64,000 bases of DNA from Streptomyces nigrescens (GCA_024349765.1 AP026073.1:1488001-1552000), one strand, 5' to 3'. Positions 24,076-32,425 are shown, numbered from the stretch's first letter. Notes: generated by a model not told the origin, from the letters alone. Numbers and translations: made by a program.

Positions 24076-24935
24076 TCGTTCCGTTCTTCCCGGCCGTTGG
24101 ATTCCACGAGCTCCGAGGCGGTGATCCACAGTGGGCCGTCGCCGCAATCGAGGCGCCAGCCGTCGGCAGGGGTGAGACTGGTACGCAGGATTCTTCGGCG
24201 GTTGCCCTCGATGAGGGCCACCGGCGCCGCCTGAGGCCCCATGAAGCGACATGTCCGCACCTGATGATGGATCTCGCTCGCCGGCTTCGTGGTGTCGAGT
24301 CGGAAGAACTCGGGCTCCATCAGGCCGGCATAGCTGACGCCGGCCGTGGCCTGGGGCTCACCGGCTTCCGGGTCTCGCACACGGCACAGCGCACGACGGA
24401 CCACCGCACGCAACGCCGGGGCGAGACCGTCCCACAGCCGGCCGGGAGTGACGTCGTCCGGAAGCGGGACACCGGCCTGCTGCGCCAGAATGGGGCCGGC
24501 GTCGAACTTCTCGTTCATACGGTGGACGGTCACGCCCAGCTCGGCATCGCCGTTCCGGATGGCCCACAACACCGGTGCCGGCCCCCGGTACTTGGGCAGC
24601 AGCGAACAGTGGACGTTGATCACTCCGTATCGCGGGATGCTCAGCACGGAGCGAGGCAGGCGCCACGAGAATCCGTAGCAGACGACGAGGTCGAGGTGGT
24701 ATCCCCGCAGGGCGGCCCCCAGCCCTTCGGAGCTTCCCGGCAGCAGCAGGTCGACTCCCTCGGGCAGGGCGGCGGTGATCCGGCGCGCGGCACGAGCCGC
24801 CTCGTCGTCCGTGGCCGTTCTGGGCCGCAGGGAGCGGGAGTAGGCGTACACGAGGGGGGCGTGCCCCGCTTCGACGCAGGTCTCGTGGAGCGTGGCGAAC
24901 TCCTCCGGGCCGAAGGAGAGTAAGCCGATGCGCAT
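24072..24935 (-). CDS. Methionyl-tRNA formyltransferase-like N-formyltransferase
   Basis: The 287-residue protein has the formyltransferase fold with the catalytic triad N107, H109 (NVHCSLLPKYRG) and D145 (NEKFDAGPI). It transfers a formyl group from 10-formyl-THF to an amine. The C-terminal 90 residues do not match the tRNA-binding domain of housekeeping Fmt clearly, so a sugar or specialised-metabolite amine is equally possible. ATG at 24935 is chosen for the GGAG eight bases before it; 24947 is an in-frame alternative. Codon 5 (24921-24923) is TTA. Its TAA and the TAG of the NTPase gene share bases (24072-24075), leaving no room for a terminator. Confidence 0.8.
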   Translation of the reverse strand: MRIGLLSFGPEEFATLHETCVEAGHAPLVYAYSRSLRPRTATDDEAARAARRITAALPEGVDLLLPGSSEGLGAALRGYHLDLVVCYGFSWRLPRSVLSIPRYGVINVHCSLLPKYRGPAPVLWAIRNGDAELGVTVHRMNEKFDAGPILAQQAGVPLPDDVTPGRLWDGLAPALRAVVRRALCRVRDPEAGEPQATAGVSYAGLMEPEFFRLDTTKPASEIHHQVRTCRFMGPQAAPVALIEGNRRRILRTSLTPADGWRLDCGDGPLWITASELVESNGREERND

Positions 24936-25193
24936 GCCGTTCTCCATGCCGTTGAGCTTAGTTGGGCGGGGGTGACGAAGAGCCGCAATCACCTGCAATC
25001 GGTGCGAGTTGTCAGGCCGCACCCCCAGCCCCCCAGTGCGCCCCCGGCCGTGCGCCGGGGGCGTCTCGGTCGCCAACTGACCTTCCGTCATACGCCTTTC
25101 AGTGGTTTATGGCCGCATGTCCGCATGCGCGGCCCGGGCCTGAGAAGCATGGCCACCGGTATATGCCGCATATGCCGCTCCGGGAGGAGAACG

Positions 25194-25958
25194 ATGACCG
25201 TCCCCGCATCGGCCGCCGACGACGAGCCGCACGACCTGCCCGAAGGCGCTCCAGGCCCGCTCGCCACCCAACTCCCCGACGAACTCACCGACTTCATCAC
25301 CCACTGCGTCCCGCTCACCGGCTTCGCCGCGTTCGACCTGCACGCCACCGGCACGGCCCGCCTCTACCTCGACACCGCCCGCCGACAGGTCGGCGAGGAC
25401 CGCTTCGCCGCGTTCTGGACCGCCTGGAAACGTGCCCTCGCGGAAGGCCACGGCCCCGAGGCGCTCACCCCCACCCACCGCGAGGTGGCCCGGGCCCTGA
25501 TCTACCTCTGGTACACCGGCGCCTGGCCCCGCCTCGCCCCGGCCGCGCACGCCGATCTCCGCCGGGAGAGCGCCAACACCGAGTTCGTCCCCGCCCCCAG
25601 CGCCTACGTGGAGGGCCTGGTCTGGCGCACCTTCCACGGCCACCCGGCAGGCGCCAAACCGCCGGGCTTCGGCACCTGGGCGGTCCGCCCGCCCGACCCG
25701 CCCGGCGTCGCGGAGCTCCGCGACCGCCTCGGCCTCGCGGACGTCCCCTACCGCACCGGCCTGGCCGGCGAGGTCCCCCCGGAGGACATCCCCGCCCATC
25801 TGCTCCCCGGCCAGCGCCTCAGCCGCGCCGTCCCGCCGTCCGCCGTCCCCACCGCCGCGGCCGCCCCTGAGGCCACGGGCACCCCGGAGGCCCCCGTCAC
25901 CCCGGAGGCCCCCGCTGCCCCTGAGGCCCCTGCCACCCCTGAGGAGGGCACGTCATGA
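25194..25958 (+). CDS. Small-subunit-like protein of an FAD sorbitol/fructose dehydrogenase type complex
   Basis: The 254-residue protein is preceded by GGGAGGAG. Its central part (LTGFAAFDLHATGTARLYLDTARRQVGEDRFAAFW, ALIYLWYTGAWP, AYVEGLVWRTFHGHPAGAKPPGFGTWAV) matches the pattern of the FAD-SLDH small subunit, including the Tyr-Ala-Trp and P-G-x-G-x-W ending. Unlike most relatives it lacks an N-terminal twin-arginine signal, so the complex is probably cytoplasmic. The C-terminus is an Ala/Pro/Glu/Thr low-complexity tail (about 220-254). The TGA overlaps the ATG of the GMC oxidoreductase, which supports a subunit relationship. Confidence 0.72.
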   Translation: MTVPASAADDEPHDLPEGAPGPLATQLPDELTDFITHCVPLTGFAAFDLHATGTARLYLDTARRQVGEDRFAAFWTAWKRALAEGHGPEALTPTHREVARALIYLWYTGAWPRLAPAAHADLRRESANTEFVPAPSAYVEGLVWRTFHGHPAGAKPPGFGTWAVRPPDPPGVAELRDRLGLADVPYRTGLAGEVPPEDIPAHLLPGQRLSRAVPPSAVPTAAAAPEATGTPEAPVTPEAPAAPEAPATPEEGTS

Positions 25959-27925
25959 CCGAGACCGTCTCCGCGGAGGGCGCCGCCCGCCGCCGCTACG
26001 ACGCGATCATCGTCGGCGGCGGCTGGGCCGGCTCCGTCCTCGCCAAGCGCCTGGGCGCCCAGGGCTGGCAGGTCCTCGTCCTGGAGGCCGGCAACGGCGG
26101 CACCGAGACCTGGCCCGGCTACCTCGACTCGCTGTCCACCTTCCACTCGGCCGTGGCCAAGGTCCCCAACGCCGCCTACCGCCCCAACAAGGCCGCCCCC
26201 TCCCCGAACGTCCTCGACCTCGCCCCGGTGCGCGACCCGCAAGCCGGCGAGCCGGAGTTCACCGCCAACGGCTACTTCGTCCAGGACGGCCAACTCCCTT
26301 ACGGCACCGACTACTTGCGGGAACTGGGCGGCGCCGCCATGCACTGGCTCGGCGCCGTCCCCCGGATGCTCCCGGACGACTTCGCCACCCGCAGCACCTA
26401 CTCCTACGGCCTGGACTGGCCGCTCACCGCCGAGGACCTCCAGCCCTGGTACGCCGAGGCCGAGGGGGAACTGGGCGTCGCCGGCCACGCCCAGGAGCAG
26501 AAGGAGCTCGGCGTGGTCACCGACCCCGCCTACGAGTACCCGATGCACCACATCCCGCAGAGCTACATCGACCAGTACTGCGACCACCGCCTGGGGGACG
26601 CGGTCATCGACGACACGGTCGCCCAACTCCCGTACGCCCTGCGGACGTTCGGCCTGCCCCAGGCCCGAAATTCCACACCCAACCCCGCCTACCGTGCCCC
26701 GTACCGCATCCAGGGCGCCGTCGGCCTGCCCAACTACGGCGAGCGCTGCGTGGGCAACGCCAGCTGCGTCCCCATCTGTCCGGTCCAGGCCAAATCCCAC
26801 CCGCTGCGCCTCCAGGCCGCCTGGCCGCCCTCCGTCACCCTGGCCACCCGGTGCGTGGTCACCCGCGTCCGGGCCACCTCGACCGGCACCGTGACCGGTG
26901 TGGAGTACCGCACCTACACCGACCCCGCCTCCCCGGTCAGCCGCTCCTACCTGGCCGAGGCGGACGTGGTGGTGCTCGCCGCGCACGCCATCGAGAACGC
27001 CCGGCTGCTGCTGTTCTCCGGCCTCGCCAACACCAGCGGGCAGGTCGGCCGCAACCTGATGGACCACCCCACGCTCCTCAACTGGGCGCTCGCCCCCGAG
27101 GCCGGCGGACCGGTCGGGCCGTTCCGCGGCCCCGGCCACACCTCCGGCTGGGAGGTCTTCCGCGGCGGCCCCGGGCGCCGCGCCCGCGCCCCGTTCCGCA
27201 TCGAGATCGGCAACTGGGGCTGGGGCTGGGCCACCGGCGCCCCCATGAGCAACGTCGCCACCGCGCTCGGCATCGGCGGCGACAAGGACGGCAACGTCCG
27301 GCCGGACGGCGTCTTCGGCCCCGAACTGCGCCGACTGCTCGGCAGCTCCATCGGCCGCCAACTGCAACTGCAGATCGCCGTCGAGCAGTCCGCCGACCCC
27401 GGCAACCGCGTCACCATCGACCCGGCGCGCTACCGTGACGCGATGGGCAACCCCCGCCCGATCCTCACCTACAACCTCGACGAGCACGTACGGACCGGCC
27501 TGTTCGCCGCCCGCCTCGTCGCCCAGAAGATCTTCCAGCGGCTCGGCGCCACCGACTACACCGACCACGCCCCGCACGACGGCGTACCGCCGCTCGGCCA
27601 CTTCGTCCACACGGTCGACGAGCAGACCCTGGACCTCGCCTACAGCGGCGCCGGCCACGGAGCCGGCACCCACATCATGGGCACCGACCCCAAGTCGTCC
27701 GTGGTGAACGCCGACCAGCGCACCCACGACCACCCCAACCTCTACGCCATCGGCTGCGGCAGCATGCCGTCGATCGGCACCAGCAACCCCACGCTCACGA
27801 TGATGGCGCTGGCCCTGCGCAGCGCCGCGCAGATCCACCGCGACCTCGCCGCCGCCCGCCGCCCGGTGACCGTCCGGCCCGCCGCGGAACCGGCGAATCC
27901 GGAGAAGGAGAAGGTGACCGCGTGA
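25955..27925 (+). CDS. GMC-type FAD oxidoreductase, large subunit with a Cys-rich (Fe-S-like) motif
   Basis: The 656 residues start with an FAD Rossmann fold (DAIIVGGGWAGSVLAKRLG, about 13-31) and end with the GMC active-site region GAGHGAGTHIMGTDPKSSVV and GCGSMPSIGTSNPTLTMMALALR. A CVGNASCVPICPVQAK stretch places C265, C271 and C275 where FAD-glucose dehydrogenase alpha subunits carry a 3Fe-4S cluster. The protein would oxidise a sugar or other alcohol and pass electrons through the cluster. No cytochrome c subunit is present, so the electron acceptor is unknown. It is coupled to the small subunit upstream (ATGA) and the ferritin-like gene downstream (GTGA). Confidence 0.85.
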   Translation: MTETVSAEGAARRRYDAIIVGGGWAGSVLAKRLGAQGWQVLVLEAGNGGTETWPGYLDSLSTFHSAVAKVPNAAYRPNKAAPSPNVLDLAPVRDPQAGEPEFTANGYFVQDGQLPYGTDYLRELGGAAMHWLGAVPRMLPDDFATRSTYSYGLDWPLTAEDLQPWYAEAEGELGVAGHAQEQKELGVVTDPAYEYPMHHIPQSYIDQYCDHRLGDAVIDDTVAQLPYALRTFGLPQARNSTPNPAYRAPYRIQGAVGLPNYGERCVGNASCVPICPVQAKSHPLRLQAAWPPSVTLATRCVVTRVRATSTGTVTGVEYRTYTDPASPVSRSYLAEADVVVLAAHAIENARLLLFSGLANTSGQVGRNLMDHPTLLNWALAPEAGGPVGPFRGPGHTSGWEVFRGGPGRRARAPFRIEIGNWGWGWATGAPMSNVATALGIGGDKDGNVRPDGVFGPELRRLLGSSIGRQLQLQIAVEQSADPGNRVTIDPARYRDAMGNPRPILTYNLDEHVRTGLFAARLVAQKIFQRLGATDYTDHAPHDGVPPLGHFVHTVDEQTLDLAYSGAGHGAGTHIMGTDPKSSVVNADQRTHDHPNLYAIGCGSMPSIGTSNPTLTMMALALRSAAQIHRDLAAARRPVTVRPAAEPANPEKEKVTA

Positions 27926-29094
27926 TCACCGCACTCGCCCTGGACGCCCAGGGGTTCGGCATCCCCCAGGACCTCCCGGCCCTGCGCCGCTACCTCCAGG
28001 CGGCCCTGGAGGTGGAGCACCTCACCATCCCGGTCTACATGACCGGCATGTACTCGATCGTCTCCGGCACCAACCGCCCCGCCTACTTCACCATCCGCAG
28101 CGTCCTGGTGGAGGAGATGCTCCATATGACGCTGGCCGCCAACCTGCTCAACGCGGTCGGCGGCACACCGGACGTCGGCCACTCCCAGTTCGTCGCGAAG
28201 TACCCCGCCAAACTGCCCTTCAGCAGCGACCGGCTGCCCCTCATCGGCCTCCAGCACTTCTCGCCCGCCGCCCTGAAGACGTTCCTCACCATCGAAACGC
28301 CCCGCAAGCTGGCCCCCAAGCCGAAGCCGGGCGACGGCTGGACGTCGATCGGCCAGTTCTACGACTGCATCCGCCAGGGCCTTGAGCACCTGGTGAAGGA
28401 ACAGGGCGAGGCGGCCGTCTTCACCGGCGCCGCCGCCCGCCAGGTCGGCCCGGACGACTTCTACAACTCCGGCGGCGAGGTCTTCGCCGTCCACGACCTG
28501 CAATCGGCACAATTGGCGATCCGGGTGATCAGCGACCAGGGCGAGGGCACCGACGGCACGATCTGGGACAGCGACGACCTGATCTTCGGCGAACAGCGCC
28601 AGCTGGCCCACTACTTCCGCTTCAACGAGATCTACACGGCCCGCAGTTACGGCCCCCACGACACCCCCGCCGACCCGCCCAGCGGCCCCCTGATCGACGT
28701 CACCTGGGACGACGCGTACCCGATCCACGGCGACTCGAAGATCGCCGACTACCGGAAGTACGCGGCGACCAGCGCGGTCTACGAGCAGGCGGTCGCCTTC
28801 AACACCCGTTACGCGGCGCTGCTGCGCTACCTCCACACGGCGTTCAACGGCACCCCGCGCGCGATGGCCCTCGCGATCCCCACGATGCTGGAACTCCGCG
28901 ACCGCTCCGAGCAGCTGTACCGCAACCCGCACCCCGACCCGAAGCTGGCCGCCCGGGGCCTCTACGCCAGCCCCACCTTCGAACTGGAGCCGTCGCAGTT
29001 CGACACGGTCAGTCCCACGGTCGAGCAGAACCTACGGCTGGCCGGCCTGCAGCCCGGCCAGCCGATCGACCTCTCACCCGTCCCGTCCCACTAA
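27922..29094 (+). CDS. Ferritin-like diiron protein of the VioB / iminophenyl-pyruvate dimer synthase type
   Basis: The 390-residue protein has its ferritin-like domain at the N-terminus: LRRYLQAALEVEHLTIPVYMTGMYSI and VLVEEMLHMTLAANLLNAVGG. They give two E-x-x-H metal sites (E30/H33 and E65/H68). This domain is shared with the N-terminal part of VioB/RebD, which couple oxidised tryptophan derivatives, but the haem chromopyrrolic-acid part is absent. It may use H2O2 or O2 generated by the GMC flavoprotein, with which it is coupled through the GTGA overlap. The substrate is not predictable. Its TAA overlaps the convergent DUF397 stop (29091-29094). Confidence 0.8.
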   Translation: MITALALDAQGFGIPQDLPALRRYLQAALEVEHLTIPVYMTGMYSIVSGTNRPAYFTIRSVLVEEMLHMTLAANLLNAVGGTPDVGHSQFVAKYPAKLPFSSDRLPLIGLQHFSPAALKTFLTIETPRKLAPKPKPGDGWTSIGQFYDCIRQGLEHLVKEQGEAAVFTGAAARQVGPDDFYNSGGEVFAVHDLQSAQLAIRVISDQGEGTDGTIWDSDDLIFGEQRQLAHYFRFNEIYTARSYGPHDTPADPPSGPLIDVTWDDAYPIHGDSKIADYRKYAATSAVYEQAVAFNTRYAALLRYLHTAFNGTPRAMALAIPTMLELRDRSEQLYRNPHPDPKLAARGLYASPTFELEPSQFDTVSPTVEQNLRLAGLQPGQPIDLSPVPSH

Positions 29095-29306
29095 CCGCCC
29101 AGGGACGGCCCGTCCTTGACCATCCCGACGAACGCGGCCCACGCGGCCTCGCCGACGCATATCGCGGGGCCGCCGGGGTTCTTGCTGTCCCGGACGGGGA
29201 TGAGACCGGGGATGTTGTCGGCGATTTCGATGCAGTCCCCGGCGGCGTTGTTGCTGTAGCTGCTCTTGCGCCAGGTGGCGGTGCTCAGTTCGGCGCTGCT
29301 TCGCAT
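29091..29306 (-). CDS. DUF397 family small protein
   Basis: The 71 residues read TWRKSSYSNNAAGDCIEIADNIPGLIPVRDSKNPGGPAICVGEAAWAAFV, the DUF397 pattern (W-R-K-S-S-Y-S, D-C-I-E-I-A, V-R-D-S-K). Such proteins are paired in hundreds of copies in Streptomyces with XRE regulators and act like modulators or antitoxin-like partners (e.g. the WhiJ family). The start overlaps the end of the XRE gene by 22 bases, so the pair is one operon transcribed leftwards. Confidence 0.9.
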   Translation of the reverse strand: MRSSAELSTATWRKSSYSNNAAGDCIEIADNIPGLIPVRDSKNPGGPAICVGEAAWAAFVGMVKDGPSLGG

Positions 29307-30130
29307 TCCTCGTACCCCTTCATCGCATGCCGGATCAGGTCTCCTGAGTCCTGTGGCGAAAGAGCGTACGCCCGGAGCGCGTCGTAGCTCGCCCAGCGCT
29401 GGTTCACCTCCGTCGGATCCTCCATCAGGTGGCCGCGGGCCCGGTACTCGTCGTACGCCACGACCTTTCCGCCCGGCAGCCTGAGGAGCAGCGTCGGGCC
29501 GTCCATCAACTCGTATCCGCCGTGCACGAACGGGAGCACCTGAATCTTGGTGGTCGGCGTATCGACCAGCGGCAACAGGGCCTTGAGCTGGTCGCGCATG
29601 ACCTGAGTGCCACCCACCGGCCGGTAGAGGATGGCCTCATCGAGAATGGCCCAATAGCGCGGAGGGTTGGGGGAGCGCAGACGCTCCTGGCGGCCGAGGC
29701 GAACCTGTACGCGTTCCTCGATCAGGTCCGGTGCCACTCCGGCGGGCTGGCTCAGCAGGGTACGGGCGTACTCCGCGGTCTGCAGGAGTCCGGGCATGAT
29801 GAGCGTCGCGAAGGTTTCGATGACCACCGCCTCCGCTTCGAGTTCCATGAGGCGGCGGAACTGGTCCGGATGTGCCTCTCGCCTGGCCAGCTGGTAGAGC
29901 CCGTGGAAGTGCTTGTCCGTACCGAACGCCGCGTCCAGGGCGCTCGGTAGCTCAGGCGGCGGCAGCAACTCCGCCGTCTCCACCCGCCCCAGCGTGCTCT
30001 TGCTGAAGTTGACGATCTCCGCCAGCTGCACCAGGGACAGCTTGGCCAGGTCCCGGTGCCTGCGCTGCTCCGAGCCGAAGTAGTGCCGGGCGGACAGGTA
30101 CGGGGTCAGTTCCTTCGGCGTGAACTTCAT
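29285..30130 (-). CDS. XRE-family DNA-binding protein with DUF5753 domain
   Basis: The 281 residues have an N-terminal helix-turn-helix (about 22-62, RRHRDLAKLSLVQLAEIVNFSKSTLGRVET) and a DUF5753 C-terminal part (FATLIMPGLLQTAEYARTLL, YWAILDEAILYRPVGG, TKIQVLPFVHGGYELMDGPTLLLRL). This WhiJ-like class usually represses its own divergent region and is released by its DUF397 partner. The ATG with upstream GAGACG is used. A small gene of opposite direction starts 129 bases away, its likely control target. Confidence 0.9.
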   Translation of the reverse strand: MKFTPKELTPYLSARHYFGSEQRRHRDLAKLSLVQLAEIVNFSKSTLGRVETAELLPPPELPSALDAAFGTDKHFHGLYQLARREAHPDQFRRLMELEAEAVVIETFATLIMPGLLQTAEYARTLLSQPAGVAPDLIEERVQVRLGRQERLRSPNPPRYWAILDEAILYRPVGGTQVMRDQLKALLPLVDTPTTKIQVLPFVHGGYELMDGPTLLLRLPGGKVVAYDEYRARGHLMEDPTEVNQRWASYDALRAYALSPQDSGDLIRHAMKGYEECEAAPN

Positions 30131-30259
30131 GGCGTCTCGTCTCTCGGTCGTCCCACGCTCAACAGGTAGACGCAGAGCCCCTGTTGAGACCACGTCTCCC
30201 ACGGCAACGATGGCAATACACACCGTAATCAGCCGGCCAATTCAACGAAAGTAGGTCAT

Positions 30260-30511
30260 ATGTTCGATGGTTCGCCGTGGCGGCTGTTGCCGTGGACGGG
30301 GCCGGACGGTCAGCCCTGCTATCTGCACACGGACAACCCGGAGAGCCGGCTGTCGATGCTGGCCGACGATGTCGAGGAGCAGATGCTCGCCGCCGCCGAG
30401 CTGCTGCTCGACGAGGTCACCGCGGAATCCCGGGTGCTCCGGCTCGCGCTGCGGGACGTCGTCCGGATCGCCGTGAGCCGGGGCGACCGGCTCGCGGAAT
30501 ACGAGGAGTGA
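30260..30511 (+). CDS. Small acidic protein divergent from the XRE/DUF397 pair, 83 aa
   Basis: ATG at 30260 follows an AGG-containing site. The 83 residues (MFDGSPWRLLPWTGPDGQPCYLHTDN…) contain a Trp/Pro-rich start and two amphipathic helices with repeated Glu/Leu (DDVEEQMLAAAELLLDEV, ESRVLRLALRDVVRIAV). There is no signal or membrane segment. Proteins of this type are commonly encoded opposite XRE/DUF397 pairs; the function is unknown. Confidence 0.72.
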   Translation: MFDGSPWRLLPWTGPDGQPCYLHTDNPESRLSMLADDVEEQMLAAAELLLDEVTAESRVLRLALRDVVRIAVSRGDRLAEYEE

Positions 30512-30583
30512 CGGGAATGCGGCCCTGAGTAATGGTATGAAAAGAGGGTAAAGCGACCTCAGAACGCGAAAGGCAGGTAGCCC

Positions 30584-31096
30584 GTGCTCTCCGCACCGAC
30601 CGGCAAGGCCGCCCTCGTGCCCGCCGCCGGGCTCGCCTGTGCGCTCGCCTTCGCGCTGGTGGACCCCGCGGTCGCCCCCCGCGCCGTCGCTGTGCCCGCC
30701 GCGGCCCACCCGGCGGCCAGTCCGACGCCCAGCCCGACGGCCAGCCCGCCCGATGGGACGCTCGCCGGCGTCCGGGTGGCGATCACCGGCGGGCTCTTCA
30801 CCGCCAGCCTCGGGATCATCTGGACGACCGGGCACCCCGTCTACGGGCACTCCTGCGCGGCGGCCGGCGGTGCCCCCACGCCGTTCACCGCGCTGGTCGA
30901 CGCCGAGGACGAGTACCACTTCGGCCTGGTGGCGCACTGGGACGCCACCGCGAAGGACTTCGTCGTCGACAACATCCACGGGGACGTCGCCAACGGGAAG
31001 AAGTGGACCGCGTACGTCAACGACACCAAGATCACGACCGGTCCCTGCGCCACCGCGATCAAGGACACGGACAAGGTCAAGTGGTCCCTGGAGTAG
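30584..31096 (+). CDS. Secreted protein with a DUF4430-like C-terminal domain
   Basis: The 170 residues start with a signal-peptide-like stretch (ALVPAAGLACALAFALVDPAVA) and an Ala/Pro/Ser/Thr linker. The globular part (about 60-170) includes TALVDAEDEYHFGLVAHWD, GKKWTAYVNDTKITTGPCATAIKDTDKVKWSLE: the W-x-x-Y-V-N … D-x-V-x-W pattern of DUF4430/cobalamin-binding-like beta domains. Two cysteines (one near CAAAGG and one near GPCA) may form a disulfide. GTG start with AAGGCAGG upstream. Role unknown; extracellular location is inferred. Confidence 0.7.
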   Translation: MLSAPTGKAALVPAAGLACALAFALVDPAVAPRAVAVPAAAHPAASPTPSPTASPPDGTLAGVRVAITGGLFTASLGIIWTTGHPVYGHSCAAAGGAPTPFTALVDAEDEYHFGLVAHWDATAKDFVVDNIHGDVANGKKWTAYVNDTKITTGPCATAIKDTDKVKWSLE

Positions 31097-31103
31097 CCGA
31101 AGG

Positions 31104-31125
31104 GGGCCGGGCGTACACCCGGCCC
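31104..31125. terminator. Bidirectional hairpin terminator
   Basis: Eight-base arms GGGCCGGG (31104-31111) and CCCGGCCC (31118-31125) with loop CGTACA lie between convergent stop codons. Confidence 0.75.
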
Positions 31126-31132
31126 GCCGCCA

Positions 31133-32311
31133 CTACGGAAGCGCCAGCATCCGCTCCAGCGCCAGCTTCGCGAAGCTCTCGGTCTCCTTGTCGACCTGGA
31201 TGCGGTTGACGACCTTGCCGGCCGCCAGCGACTCCAGGGCCCACACCAGGTGGGGGAGGTCGATGCGGTTCATCGTCGAGCAGAAGCAGACCGTCTTGTC
31301 GAGGAAGACGATCTCCTTGTCCTCGGAGGCGAAACGGTTCGCCAGCCTGCGGACCAGGTTCAGCTCCGTGCCGATGGCCCACTTCGAGCCGCGCGGGGCG
31401 GCCTCCAGCGCCTTGATGATGTACTCCGTCGAGCCGACGTAGTCCGCCGCCGCCACGACCTCGTGCTTGCACTCGGGGTGGACCAGCACGTTCACGCCGG
31501 GGATGCGCGCGCGCACGTCGTTGACCGAGTCGAGCGAGAACCGGCCGTGCACCGAGCAGTGGCCGCGCCACAGGATCATCTTCGCGTCCCGCAGCTGCTC
31601 GACGGTCAGGCCGCCGTTCGGCTTGTGCGGGTTGTAGACCACGCAGTCGTCCAGGGACATGCCCATGTCCCGGACGGCGGTGTTCCGGCCCAGGTGCTGG
31701 TCGGGCAGGAAGAGGACCTTCTCGCCCTGCTCGAAGGCCCAGTCCAGCGCCCGCTTGGCGTTGGAGGAGGTGCAGATCGTGCCGCCGTGCTTGCCGGTGA
31801 ACGCCTTGATGTCGGCGGAGGAGTTCATGTACGAGACCGGCACGACCTGCTCGGCGATGCCGGCCTCGGTGAGCACGTCCCAGCACTCGGCGACCTGCTC
31901 GGCGGTCGCCATGTCGGCCATCGAGCAGCCCGCGGCCAGGTCGGGGAGGATGACCTGCTGGTCGTCGCCGGTGAGGATGTCGGCCGACTCGGCCATGAAG
32001 TGCACACCGCAGAAGACGATGTACTCGGCGTCCGGCCGGGCGGCGGCGTCCCGCGCGAGCTTGAAGGAGTCGCCGGTCACATCGGCGAACTCGATGACCT
32101 CGTCGCGCTGGTAGTGGTGCCCGAGGACGAAGACCTTGTCCCCGAGCTTCGCCTTGGCCGCGCGGGCGCGCTCGACGAGGTCGGGGTCCGACGGGGCCGG
32201 CAGATCACCGGGGCACTCCACGCCGCGCTCGCTCTTCGGGTCGGCCTCGCGGCCGAGGAGGAGCAGCGCGAGCGGGGTCGGCTGGACGTCCAGGGGCTGG
32301 GCGGTGGTCAC
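31133..32311 (-). CDS. nadA: Quinolinate synthase, 4Fe-4S enzyme of NAD biosynthesis
   Basis: NadA condenses iminoaspartate with dihydroxyacetone phosphate to quinolinate. The 392 residues carry the family motifs FVLGHHYQRDEVIEFAD, FCGVHFMAESADIL, LPDLAAGCSMADM, NSSADIKAFTGKHGGTICTSSNA and HPECKHEV, plus Cys at the C-terminal (VCFCSTMNRIDL) for cluster ligation. The GTG before TTAQPLDVQPTPLA has GAGAGGG upstream; longer in-frame starts add non-conserved sequence. A Fe-S carrier gene is divergent from it, which fits its need for a labile 4Fe-4S cluster. nadB/nadC are not adjacent. Confidence 0.95.
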   Translation of the reverse strand: MTTAQPLDVQPTPLALLLLGREADPKSERGVECPGDLPAPSDPDLVERARAAKAKLGDKVFVLGHHYQRDEVIEFADVTGDSFKLARDAAARPDAEYIVFCGVHFMAESADILTGDDQQVILPDLAAGCSMADMATAEQVAECWDVLTEAGIAEQVVPVSYMNSSADIKAFTGKHGGTICTSSNAKRALDWAFEQGEKVLFLPDQHLGRNTAVRDMGMSLDDCVVYNPHKPNGGLTVEQLRDAKMILWRGHCSVHGRFSLDSVNDVRARIPGVNVLVHPECKHEVVAAADYVGSTEYIIKALEAAPRGSKWAIGTELNLVRRLANRFASEDKEIVFLDKTVCFCSTMNRIDLPHLVWALESLAAGKVVNRIQVDKETESFAKLALERMLALP

Positions 32312-32390
32312 GACACGCACCCTCTCTTCTCTGCAGACAGCTCTGAGGCACGCGCCTATTCGCGGGTGCATGCCTTTTCGTCTATTTGAC

Positions 32391-32425
32391 GCTATCTATC
32401 ATAGCTGCTTCACGTCACTTTGACG
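32391..32425. promoter_or_regulatory. Two short dyads in the nadA-erpA intergenic region
   Basis: Dyad GCTAT-n5-ATAGC (32391-32405) and perfect CGTCA-CTT-TGACG (32413-32425) lie in an AT-richer part of the 297-bp divergent region. They could be operators for either gene; no regulator is known. Confidence 0.35.

Noticed and set aside
20636-30511. Integrative element or prophage carrying the 21-30 kb block
   Set aside because: No integrase, transposase, tRNA or flanking direct repeats are visible, so only 'accessory-looking' is claimed.
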